64,000 nucleotides of DNA from Cryptomeria japonica. Taxonomy: Eukaryota; Streptophyta; Pinopsida; Cupressales; Cupressaceae. A model generated the notes under the pieces. It did not search any database. It worked only from the letters and a program-made list of their open reading frames with translations, and was not told the origin of the DNA. Position 1 is the stretch's first letter; each line of letters starts with the position of its first letter. This document shows positions 46,623-57,822 of this stretch, in pieces. Made by a program: the position numbers and the translations under genes. The stretch is from NCBI RefSeq assembly GCF_030272615.1, contig NC_081410.1, positions 573,697,241-573,761,240 of the forward strand, read 5' to 3'.

Positions 46623-47948
46623 TCATGCCTTACGGATTGTTTCTGCTGATTCAAAGAGTGCTTCCTGCCAGGATTCTTCCTTGTACTTCTTCTTTTCCTT
46701 CCATTGAGGTTTTGCATTTGTGTGTGGCGGCCGTTTCAATAGGAAGGTGAATTTAGAACCTAATCCTACTTTATTTCTACTAGGTTGTGAAGGAAGATCT
46801 ATAGGTTCAGTGACTCCTTCCTTGCGTTTCCCAATAGGTCCTTTACCGCCATATCCCATTTGTTTCATGATCAAGTAGCCTTTTCCATACAGGTGCGTTG
46901 GTAGAACAATGTCTAGAGCAGTTGCTCTATTAGCTTCTTCTTCATCTTTGTATAGCCAGCTAAGAACATCTTTATCTTCTGATTCATGTGTTAGAGTACC
47001 CAATTGGATGAAAGTACCATCAAATTTAGTGATGGGCTGAGTTGCCAGATGTGTTGATATAGTAGGTAAACCATGCGATCTGGGTGATGTTGGCAATCTG
47101 GTCAAACATAAAGGCTCCATAGAATATTCGCCCATGCCCTGGTCTTTGATTTGCATTTTCTGTTTGAAGTCTCCCCATAAGGAGTTGGATTTTGCTGTTG
47201 GTGGATCGGATGTCGAAGATCGCTGCTTTTCTCTGTTATAAGGAACCAAACTGTCTTGGGCTGCCCCCATTGCATTGCAATGTTGAAATGGATTGTGATC
47301 AGCTGATATGGAGATTTCTTGTCCATCATAAGGAAACTTGACACATTGGTGATATGTAGAAGGTATTGCTTGCATTTCATGTATCCAGGGTCGTCCTAAT
47401 AAGATATTGTAGGTGAGATCAATATCTAAGACCTGACATATAGTATCCTTTTGCACTGGTCCTACTTGAATAGGTAATATCACTGTTCCTTTACAGGACC
47501 TTTCCTCATCATCATATGCTTTTATGGTAATCTTTTTACAAAGATCAATAGATTCTTCTAAGAAGCCTAGTGCATGGATAAGCTTTAAAGTACATATATT
47601 AAGTCCGGCTCCTCCATCTATTAAGACTCTTTTTACTCGGTGTTTGCAAACAATGACTTCAATATGTAGAGGAGTATTATGTGGGTGACGCAATGAAGTA
47701 TTATCATGCTCTAAGAAGGTGAGGTTATGAGATTCTTTCATATGGGCAACCATGGCTTGGAATCTATCTGTATCCAGATTTTGAGGTACATTTGTTTCCA
47801 ATAGAGCTTGCTCCAATATGTCTTTGTGTTTTGGAGATAGTTTCAACAATTCCAAGATAGATATCTGAGCTGGAGTCTTGCGTAGTTGGTTAACTAAGTC
47901 GTATTGGATCTTTGGTGTGGCAGTTGGAGGTGCAGTATGTCCCTTCAA
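46623..47948 (-). pseudogene. Aspartic protease and G-patch region of element B
   Basis: An open stretch of 441 codons. The protease has VKRVLIDGGAGLNICTLKLI (active-site Asp about residue 111; the usual D-S/T-G is D-G-G) and later NILLGRPWIHEM. Near the C-terminus MKQMGYGGKGPIGKRKEGV followed by KVGLG looks like a G-patch, an RNA-binding motif found after protease in some plant gypsy elements. The stop TGA at 46623 is a changed Arg codon, so the frame really continues into the linker. Confidence 0.88.
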
Positions 47949-47957
47949 GACATATTT

Positions 47958-49823
47958 CTAAGTCTGGGTTGTTACATTGATAGATTCATGATCATGCCTA
48001 TCTCGAATGGTTATGACATTGACTTGATGGTCTTCAGCTGATATGTGGTTGATTGTGTTGTTGTAGATGTGATTAATACGAGCTCCGCGTGTATCATTTG
48101 AAGTTGATGCTCCATCTTTGTTATAATTTGGGAGAAGATTTTTGAAGGCTTCGTGATCATTATTTGTTTTGAGACCATCCATCGTTGAGTCACCTCGATC
48201 AATCATGTCCTGGATTATGTGTTTCAATCTCATGCACTCGTTTGTTCTACGACCCTTGTTGCAATGGAAATCACAATAGTGTGAATCATTCCACCAAGGT
48301 GGTTTGATTGGGGGTTCATAATTGTTGATTGGAGGCAAAGAAAGAATCTTGTTTGCCAACAGTTTTTTGAATGCGGATTCTAATGATTGGCCTAGTGGTG
48401 TGAAGATACGCTTTTGGAAATTGTTGGTGTTGTTGCATGAATTATTGTTAGGCCCTGGATTCAGGTTTTTGTTTTGATTATCATTGGCATTGTCAGTGTT
48501 GAGTTGTCCTTGAGCATTGTTTGGTGCATATGTATTAGCACTGGGAGTAGCATTTTAAGGATTTTTCGCATTTTGAGTATTTCCCGATAATGCAAGCACT
48601 GGTTGTTTAGATTTGGGATCATATGGTTCATTGTTGTCTTCATTTTTGTTTCGCATCCAAAATCGAGATTTGTCAAGATTGGTGTTGTTTTGGTTATTGT
48701 AGTTTGATGAGTTTGTTCCTTCCTTGTAGAACTTGAGTGTTCCCTTTTTGATACAAGCTTCTTCTACTTGAATGCCATTTTCAATCAATTTGGCAAAAGA
48801 TGGTATGCATTGAAGTTTAAGTCTATAACTCATTTCGCTATTTAAGTTATCAATGAAGATTTCCATTTTCTCTTTTTCAGGAATATCTCGAGGATATCTT
48901 GATACCGTGCATCGCCAATGCTAAAGGAATAACATGAATGTTTCATTGTTCTTTTGTTTGGTGTTGCAAACATCTAGCATGGTTATGGCATGTTGGATGT
49001 TGTAAGAATAGTGGGTGATGAATTTGTTAACCAATTCATCAAATGATCTGACAGGTGGCGTAATCTTGGATAACCATTCCATTGTTTGTCCTCCCAAGCT
49101 TCTTGGGAACAATCTCATTAGATAAGTGTCATTATGAGCAAATCCAAGACTCATGGTGCAAAATTCTCGAACATGATCCTGAGGATCACTTTTCCCATCA
49201 TATTAATCAAATTTGGGAACGTCTGAGTTTGGAGGAAAAGGTACCATGTTTAATCTTCTATCAAATGGATAAGGACAGATTTCGTTTATAGAATACTGCA
49301 CTGTTGTCCCTTGTTGCATATCTTGTATTTGTCTTTGCAACATTTGTATTTGTTGAGTAAGAGCAACCAAGGGCGCATTATCTTGCCGAGGGAAGAGTTC
49401 TTCCCTCGTATTTGTTCTTAACTGAAAAGGTGTAGTAAACGGTATGTGTTGTTCCGGGGTTTCAAATTGAGGTATTCGCATTTCTGGTATATGTTGCTCA
49501 GGTATGCGAGTTTCTTCTTCTCTTTGTTGTTCTTGATATGTATATTGTTGAGACCCGGTTTGAAAGACGTTTGTGTCAAAATCTTCAGGAAGTTTAATGC
49601 CTTTACTCATAAGCATGAGTAGATATTTTTCTTTGTCATTTTCCATGACTTTTTCGATGAGTTTTTAGAATGAAGGATTTTCTTGACATTCCTGAAGAAT
49701 TGTGTTAGTAATTTCAAGCTCTTCTAAGGATGGAACTTCAAAAGGATTTGATAATCTACGATTCATACTTGATTCTGTGGGTGTCTCGCTTTGTTTGTTT
49801 CTTTGAGAGCGAGTGATAGGCAT
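47958..49823 (-). pseudogene. gag of element B
   Basis: Start chosen at MPITRSQRNKQSETP (49823). A longer frame opens at 49856. The gag core reads YDGKSDPQDHVREFCTMSLG, then RLFPRSLGGQTMEWL and FDELVNKFITHYS (about 48990-49200), the standard retrotransposon gag fold. It ends with an Asn-rich stretch and a zinc-binding segment YCDFHCNKGRRTNECMRLKH (about 48210-48280). Stops at 49665, 49203, 48921, 48555 and 47958 are all Gln-to-stop changes. There is no frameshift. Confidence 0.9.
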
Positions 49824-50689
49824 TTTAATAGAAACTTTCAGTGATGAAAGGAACAAAGTCCTCTTCGATGTGTTGCTCAGGCGTTGGTGGTTCTGGTTGA
49901 GATGTGTGATATGTGATGCACTCGTCGGGCAGGAATGCTGGATTGATCTTTCCTCCGTGGTTTATCTTTTGATTAAAAGCAGACTTTTGACAGTATGCTC
50001 TTGTTTTTAGGGGTTCTTTGTCAAATTTGCTGGATTTATTTTGGATATAACGTTTGATGTGATGAAGAAATACCCGATGGGATTTGAAGAGTTGACAATT
50101 GATGTATAAAAACTTATTTCTCTTGATGAATTTGGAAAAGCTAGGTTGTTGTTTCTTCAACGTGATGTTACGATAGAGGTTCTTTCTTCTCAGAATAAGG
50201 GGATTAGTCATGCATGAGTGATCAATGATTTCCTTTGATTTGTTTGGATTTAGGTGATTCTTGTTTTGAAAATTTCAAATCTTTCTTTATTAGAATGAAC
50301 GTTTAGATGCCCCTTCACGATAAAGTGTGTCAAATGATATGGATAAAAAGTTTCCCGATCTGGAAACTAGATTTGACAATTTGAAAATTTTTAAACAAGT
50401 GTTTGTGAGAAAAAAATCCGTAAGATGTTAAAGGATTTGATTGATACTGATGATGAAAATTTTCTGGATTATGATAGGAGAGACGTCCTCTATTGTTCGA
50501 TTTGTTTCAGATTCTGACAACTTCATTTGACACAAATTTAGCTTGAGAAAAGTTTTTAATGGTTTTTTTTTTGTCACTCTGGTTTGATAAAAGATGATTT
50601 TTGATGAAAAAGTCTTCTAAAATGTTTTTGAATTTTTCAAAAATTTTCCAATTTTAACTCTCTATTTTTTGGTTTTTGATCACGCGCTA

Positions 50690-51195
50690 AAACAGAGGTT
50701 GCATGTGCTACTGAATTTCTCTGATGCGCTAAAATAATAAGCACACGCACTAATCTACCCCTAGACACATGCTAAAATTTGATTTTTTGGAAAATTTTTG
50801 CTCTAACAGGTGAAAAATTCACGCACTATACTGGGCTTGATACACGCTAACTGTTTTGATTTATGCGCTAGAATATGGTTTCTACGTGCTAAGCTATTTC
50901 TTTCACGTGCTAAAATTCAGGCTATTGAAAATTGCTTTTAAGTTTGTTTGGAAAAGCGACGCGCTATACTAGGCTGGCTACGTGCTAACTGTTTTGTTTT
51001 ATGCGCTAGTTGTGGGCACCTACGCGCTAAGCTGTTGCTGCTACGCACTAAATATTGTTTCGGATGTGCTAAAGTATTGTATACTATTTTTGCCTGAGGA
51101 TGAAACGCTACTGTTTTAACTGCACGCGCTAATTTGAGGTTTGGATGCGCTAATATAAGTGTTCTACGCACTAAGATGTTGCTCTTATGTGCTAG
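50690..51195 (-). repeat. TAGCGC motif cluster 1 in the element B leader
   Basis: Eight exact GCGCTA words on the plus strand (TAGCGC on the transcribed minus strand), mostly preceded by AC or AT, plus variants such as GTGCTAA and GCACTAA. Confidence 0.9.
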
Positions 51196-52379
51196 ACTGC
51201 CCTGATTTTTCTGTTTTGGTGATTTTTGTGAGAATTTTGAATTTTGTTGAGAAAATTTTCAAGTGTGGATGATTTTCTGAAATAACAAATGTAAGCACAA
51301 CACACAAAGTACAATCATTTTGCCTAATCTAATAGAAAGTGTATGTTCTGCGAGGATGTGTTCAAATCCCCAATGTTTTAACAGGTTTGGATACAAATAA
51401 GACACTTCAGAAAGACTCTTTATTCAAGGGTCATAAGTAACATCATAGCCCACTAGTCTCGATACTCCGTCAGCTCAAACAGCCGTGTCACCCTCTAGAG
51501 GGCGCCCATTTTTTTGCCTTTTGCTAGAAGTTAACCCAAAGTGAATTGCTTCATAGTTGAGTAGTTATCTTGGGAGATATATGGTGAATAATCTTGGGGG
51601 TAGATTCTTCCCCGCCCTTGCACTATGATGTTACAAATATTTGGTTACTGACTCGGCTCAAAGTTTCTAATTCTATGGTTCGTAATCAGGCTTCCCGTTT
51701 GGCCGTCAGTGATAAACTCCCTTAGGAGGCTTCCCAACCTTTAGAACAAAGGCTTTACGTATCTCGAGGATACTGGGGGAAGGCTAATCACTGCGTGCAA
51801 CCGTTGAAAAGGACTTTCGTCACTTTCCACATTTGATTATAGTGGGTTGGAATTCTTGGCATCAAAGTCGTTCCCCACTTAGGTCGTTCCCTTCACACCA
51901 ACCATAAACGGCTTTAAGAGTTGATTGCAACTCTTCGGGAAAGCAGGCCTACTAAAGGATGTAAATGCTTTGAAATAACGGAAAGTGGTAAGAGTGGTCT
52001 GGATTTTTGATCACCTAGTTAAGGGGAGAGCATATACCTTCCACTTTCGAGACAAAGAAAACAAAATTCTTTTTAAACCTCCAATTCAGTGATTTGCTAA
52101 CCTATGTAGAGATGTTGCTCCACAAAAACATGATGTTCTTTTTAATCTTTAAAAGAAAAATTTTCTGATCTAGAAAAATGGAAATGGTCAACAAAGCAAA
52201 TTTTTCGTTTTGGAGGTCAACAAAAGAAATCATTTTTCTATAAAAATAAATTTCCTCGCTCTACCTGCAACAAACCATTATAATCCTGCAAACAAAAAGA
52301 GAAAATGTCAGATGATTCGGGGGACTTCTACAAGTCTAAAATTTCAATTCGGTTACAATAATTTTTTTTTTTGTTGTTT

Positions 52380-52815
52380 TTGATGCGCTACAGAACAAAC
52401 TATACACGCTACAATAAGATACAGATGCGCTATAATTATGTTTCTATGCGCTACTCTGTTACTGGGATGCGCTGTTCTGGGTGTTGGAAGCGCTACTCTG
52501 TGTTTTTCATTTCTCGCGATCAATTCTGCAGGAAAATTTTTAAAACTGATGCGCTAATGTTTGGGTCTTAAGCGCTGGATGATGTATTACAGGCACTAAA
52601 CTGGGGGTAGAATGCCCTACTCTGTTAAGTCGATGCGCTATTCTGTATTTTGCCCGCGTCAATACCTACAGGAAAAATTGTTAATACAAATCATGCGCTA
52701 TGAAAACTTCTTTACGCACTAAAACAGAGAGCCCACACGCTAAACAGTAGGCTAGAAGTGCTAAACTGTTAGGCAGATGCGTTAATATATGTTTTTGACG
52801 CGCTGATTCCTGTTT
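52380..52815 (-). repeat. TAGCGC motif cluster 2 in the element B leader
   Basis: Seven exact GCGCTA words plus several GCGCTG variants, separated from cluster 1 by about 1.2 kb and in the same orientation. Confidence 0.9.
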
Positions 52816-52870
52816 TTCGTGGACCTACAAAAATGATTAATTTCAAAAACCGATTTGTTATTTGGGGTCG

Positions 52871-52889
52871 GGCCCCACGGTGGGCACCA
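52871..52889 (-). promoter_or_regulatory. Element B primer-binding site
   Basis: The minus strand reads TGGTGCCCACCGTGGGGCC four bases after the 5' LTR. The priming tRNA cannot be named with certainty. Confidence 0.8.
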
Positions 52890-52893
52890 GAAA

Positions 52894-54375
52894 TGTATGT
52901 GGGAAAAGTGGGCTTATAAAACTTAAAATGTGAAAATTATTGTTAATACTAGTCCACACACACACACAGGACTTCTTGATGCAAGCTATGGAGTAACGAT
53001 GTGTTACTCAGCTTCCCAAGGAGGGTCCCATGGTTCTCTATCTCACAATGTCCCTCAAACCAACGTTTTTGCTCTCAGATTACTGAGCAAAATGGTTTAG
53101 GGATGGCAAATATGAGAACAAGAGATGCTTTTGATTGATTTTAATATGAAATGGATGCTAAGCTATGTATGATCTTAGAAATGCAATAAACTAAATGATA
53201 AGATGACAAGATTAGTATGAATACTATCCTCGCATACTGTATTTAGTCTATGATTGAGCTAAAATGATAAATAAATTACTCTAAACATGCATATTTAGTC
53301 TACTTCCTGATTTAAAGAGAGGCTAAATGATGAGCATAAAGATGATATGAAAGCTTGAAAGAATTTGAGCATAAGTGTGATGCTTCAAATTTGAAAGATG
53401 ATTGTTAAAAATGGAGAAATGAGAGCTCTATTTATAGCACAAACAGGGCAATGGATGGTCAGGATTGAAAGGTTTAATCAAGGGCCAAGCTTGAAAGTTG
53501 GGGATCCATGTGCACAATTTGCACCAATGACATGGTGACAAGTGTCAACATAAGATTGGGTTGAAAGAAGGGGTTGGAGGCATTGAATGCCTGAGAAGAC
53601 CTCATAGTTATCTAGAGGCTAAGGGTCAAGTCTAAGTTAGGATTACCCACTGGATTAGGAGTTAATCCAAGGATAAACCTTTGTGCAAATGATTAAGAGA
53701 TAATCATGGTCAAAGCATTAAAGGCCTGATGAGACCCTTGGGTTGGGTAGAGGTTGAGTCAAAACAAATATTTTAATCATGTAGGAGGGTTTGAGTTAAC
53801 CATTAATGGTTATTGGAGATTTTGTGGATTAAGTGGTTGAAGGTTGAAAACCTTCAAAGGTTATCAAAGACTTTGAGGGATTTGGTGGTTGAAGGTTGAA
53901 AGCCTTTAATGGTTTTCAAAGACTTTGAGGGTTTGAGAAGTGACCTCCCTTTGCTTAGGGATGTGACAAAGTTTAGAGGAGGGGTTAGGTTAATTAGAAG
54001 CGATTAGAAGATTCTAGAAGGGATTAGAAAGGGGTTCAGGATTTTGCAAGTGGATGGAGGGATAATAGGATTTAATTGAAATAAAGTAATTTAATTCAAT
54101 TTGGTTGTAATTTGGGGAAATTAAATAAATTAGATTTATTCAATTTAGGATAACTATTTAATTAAATTTGAATTTAATTAAAAGTGGCTAGGGGGATTTA
54201 ATTGAATAAAATGATTTAGTCATTAAATGGTATGGTGAATTTTATTTAAATAAATTGAATAATTTATTTAATAAAATAGAAGAATGTGGATAATTTAATT
54301 AAATTGGATTTAATTAAATAGAGAAATGAACATAAAATATTCATTTAGGAATGTGGTCATTTTTATACGTCTACA
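52894..54375 (-). repeat. Element B 5' LTR (1482 bp)
   Basis: On the minus strand it runs from TGTAGACGTATAAAAATG to CCCACATACA. Nearly identical to 36073-37554. Confidence 0.95.
53428..53436 (-). promoter_or_regulatory. Likely TATA box in element B 5' LTR
   Basis: The minus strand reads TATAAATAG followed by AGCTC. It would start genomic RNA within the LTR. Confidence 0.55.
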
Positions 54376-54380
54376 CCTAC
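54376..54380. repeat. Right target-site duplication of element B
   Basis: CCTAC, identical to 36068-36072. Confidence 0.93.
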
Positions 54381-54890
54381 CATATGGCTTTAGATGTTCT
54401 AGCAAGTTGGGAGGCAGAAAAAGAGCATGCATACCATAAACCTGCCCACCCAGACGTGATTGTGGTATTGGTTCATGCCCATGATGAATGAAATCAAATT
54501 TATCCCATCTTGCAACCTTGCATTGCATGCATCTAACGATTTTTCGTACCAACTAAAAAAATGCTACCATGTGAAAATGGATCTAAGTCTTCAAAAACTG
54601 AGATATTCATTGTAGACAGGCCTCACATGACCCTATAGGTTCAAACAGATCAATCGTATGCATTCTAGATTGCGAGAAATTGTCTACCAAAGTTTGATAG
54701 GTTTTTGGACTTATGGAACTTGAGAGATCCCGCCAGTAGCGTATGGCTTTGGATGTTCCAACAAGATGGGAGGCACAATAGGAGCATGCCTACCATAAAC
54801 CTGCCCAACCAGATGTCCTCATGTTGCTGGTTCATTCCCATGATGAACGAAGTCAAATTTAGCCTATCTTGCAACCTTGACAACAACTGA
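54381..54890 (-). repeat. Diverged direct duplication of about 150 bp, possibly coding
   Basis: 54381-54525 and about 54735-54885 align well (shared words TATGGCTTTRGATGTTC, CATAAACCTGCCCA, TGATGAAYGAARTCAAATTT). Both can be read on the minus strand as a similar peptide, KFDFIHHGHEP...GGQVYGMHA...LLEHLKPYG in the left copy and KFDFVHHGNEP...VGQVYGRHA...LLEHPKPYA in the right, with stops. I do not recognise it. Confidence 0.5.
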
Positions 54891-57822
54891 GCAACGTTGA
54901 CAATAGCTGAGCAACTTTTACATCTTTTATCGAAATGACCCCAAACTTTCACAAATGACTCCAAATGATCATTAATGTCTCAAATGACCTTGTTTCGATG
55001 AAACAACACAAACAAGACAAAAACCCAAATTTGATCATTGCGAGAATGAGGGTGCTCCTGCACCACTCACATTGACAAATATAAAGGAAATGAATAAAAA
55101 AATTATATTGATCATTACTATGGATCAAATGTTATTATTACCATTTAATTTCATTGTGATTGAGGCAAGGAGTGTTGTAGGGTTAATTCAATATTTTAGA
55201 AAGTGGTGCAGGAGCACCTACTCATCTAGATGCCTCATGAAGGATTTTTAATTTCTTTTTGGTTAATAATATTTTGTCTCGGTTATGTGAGGTCCTAAGG
55301 ACCATTTGGAGTCAATTCAAATCATTTTGTAAGGCTATTAAAGCCATTATGCTCTTGCTGACCTATAAGGTCCTAATAAGGTCAAAGTTGGTCAAAGCAT
55401 GTAAAAGTGGACAATATGGGTTGAGATGATGTAATAAGGTCATTTAAGAATTTATAGAGGGTAATTATATTATTTGGAGTCAATAGGACAATTTTTGGAT
55501 TCATGTTGTCAAGTTTGGCAAAAAGTTGCAAAGTTGTCACAATGCAAAATTCCAAAAGTTGCAAAAAAAGATGTAACCAAGGAAAATCAGTTTAAATGTG
55601 GTTGGAGTCAGTTTGAAGGTTTTTTTGGTTGTTTTTAGAATATATATGTGTAGAGGAGGTTGAATGAATGTTTGTTGGGTGATGTAAGAGTACACAATTA
55701 ATGAAAAGTGAAGTTTTACATTGCATATTACTTGTTTCCCATGCATAACAGTCTAATCTGATACAAAGTTCTATATGAAAAATGTGTCTCTTAGAATTTG
55801 AAACCTTTTTATAATGAAGAGGATTGAATCCCCTAAAATTTAGCTTTTTTTCATTTGATTTCATTATATTTTGAAGAAGTTATATCAGATTTGGTAAAAA
55901 CAGTCACAAACCCTTGCTAGGGTATCCAGTGACATAAAATAATGTCATTTTTGGTCATACCATCATCAAAAACCCATCCAAATGGATGGTATGACCCTTG
56001 TAAATGTATATTTATTTTTTTATTTTTGATTCAGGGTTCCATAGTGAGAATTGCAACTACTATGAGTGACACAAAATCTGAGTTATGTGTCTTAGTCTGA
56101 AAATGACAAGAAGTTGGTGATGTGTGGGTTGATATAAGTGCATTATTGGGATCCCAAAGGTTTGGTAAAGTCTTGGAGAGGTGTTAGGGGTTATTGAAAA
56201 ACCTAATAAATTATTTGTGGCCATTTATTGGTCAAAATACTCACCATTTTAATGACTGTCCCAAAACTGGGTATGTTGTTGTCCTAAGGAACTAGTGGAC
56301 TAAGATTTTGATATTATGATGTAATGAGTGAGTTTTATGAGTGGAGGACAATTGGGTAAGGTGTTTGGGAGTCCTTAGTAACCCTTGGAATTGTTAGGAA
56401 TCCTTGGAGAGAGGTGTTGGCTCAGGTTATTATGACTATCTTAAACAAAGGTGTGGTTGCCACAGTGAACCAGTGATATAGCAACAAGTTCTCTTTATTG
56501 TCTTTAGGGTGGATGGGAGGGTGAAGAATGGTGGTTTTTCTATGTTAATGATTCTCCTAAATTGTTTCATGAAATCAATTTAGTTGATGAGTATCTACTT
56601 GTCAAATTGAGTTGTGCCCATGGACAATTTGGAGTCCTAATTGGAGTTGGGTTTATGTGAGTGGGACATGCTACAAATCTTGAGTTGAAAGTGTTGTGAT
56701 GATCCAAGTCCTAAAATATTTCTATGCCTTGTGTTTAGTGTTGTTGACCAATGCCTACATGTAAGTTAAAACCCTTGTGTAAGGGCTCAAGTCTTGTGAA
56801 GACCAAAGTGATGCTTATGATCTATTGAAGCATGGAACCTTTTGACAGTATTTTGAAGGTTGATAAGAGTGATAGGATGAGATGAGACCATTGTTGCCAA
56901 ATATTTCCAAAGTGAGTTTTGGGATTTTTTGTGTGAACCCTTAGTCTCTTCATCAAAAATCTTATCAAATCACCTTATTTCATTGTAACCCATGATTGTA
57001 GAAAATAGTATTTTGTTGTTTACATTCATATTGTTGATTACATAGACAAATATTCATTTAACTTTATAAAAGGGAAGTCACCAAATACACTGAATAGTTT
57101 TTTAAGTCTGATATCAAAGATTAACGAAGTCTATGGAGTAGCTAAGATCAAAATTTATTAGACAAGGATCCAGCTATTTTGAAGTGATCAAAGACTTTCA
57201 TTGTGATTGAGACATGGAGTTTTCTAGGGGTAGTTCAATATCTGAAAAATCTTATCAAAACATATTCCATAGTTGCAATGCCTCATATTCTGTGATGGAA
57301 ATTGCTGTCTTTTATATGGGGTAGAATTCAACAAAAGGAATTTGTTTAGCTGAAGTAATTGATTAGCAAGCCACTAGTTTTGGCAATACCTAGCTTGTAA
57401 CTACTATTTTAGGTAGAGACAAATTTTAATGATTGTGTGTTGGAGGCTCTTTTATTACAATTTTTTAAGCTTTTCTATTGTCATTCAAACTTATTTCGTT
57501 GAGTGCTTTGGATATATTGCTTGCATAATGAATTGCTTGTCTTTGTTTGAGCAAAAAATAACTATATCAATTATAAAAAAAAATTATATACATCAAAATG
57601 CACAATAATGAAAACATGCACATTTATTGGGTCGAATATCAGCATTTATATATATCAAAATGCACAATAATTGTGTATGTATACAAAATATGGCATATAT
57701 GCCAAGTCAATAAAAATCACAAAAATATGGCATATGCCATGTGCAGATCGATATACAATAAAAATGTAGATTGTATCTAGATGTATTGGTCCTTTGATGA
57801 CCACAACTAACACTATATGATC
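54891..57822. other. Unassigned, no supported gene
   Basis: A 17-bp perfect inverted repeat lies at 55051-55067 and 55202-55218. Near 55153-55200 and 57198-57245 there are weakly similar segments beginning TTTCATTGTGATTGAG. 57590-57740 repeats ATCAAAATGCACAATAAT and AAAATATGGCATAT. No domain is visible in the short frames. Confidence 0.6.

Larger units (their letters stand above)
49824..52872 (-). other. Element B leader
   Basis: About 3 kb between primer-binding site and gag, with no domain. It carries two clusters of GCGCTA words (next entries) and, near 51930-52080, sequence shared with the element A leader. Short frames in it, such as 50938-51171, are translations of the motif clusters. 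Confidence 0.75.
36073..54375 (-). mobile_element. Element B: Ty3/gypsy retrotransposon with antisense PMD gene, 18.3 kb
   Basis: Two 1482-bp LTRs differ at about 16 positions by my count, flanked by the 5-bp duplication CCTAC. Read leftward: LTR, primer-binding site, 3-kb leader, gag, protease with G-patch, RT, RNase H, second RNase H, integrase, then a 4.8-kb region with an oppositely oriented PMD gene, polypurine tract, LTR. The dual RNase H indicates the Tat/Ogre-like side of plant gypsy elements. It is the youngest complete insertion in the window, but its coding frame holds 12 stop codons. Confidence 0.95.

Noticed and set aside
42384-49856. Integrated pararetrovirus
   Set aside because: An integrase, two LTRs and a target duplication are present and no movement or coat protein motif is seen, so this is a gypsy retrotransposon.
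50938-51171. 77-codon minus-strand ORF rich in LAR and LAH words
   Set aside because: It translates the TAGCGC cluster of the element B leader.
55150-57250. Direct repeats beginning TTTCATTGTGATTGAG as LTRs of a 2-kb element
   Set aside because: Similarity covers only about 50 bases at moderate identity, with no TG...CA ends, primer-binding site or target duplication.
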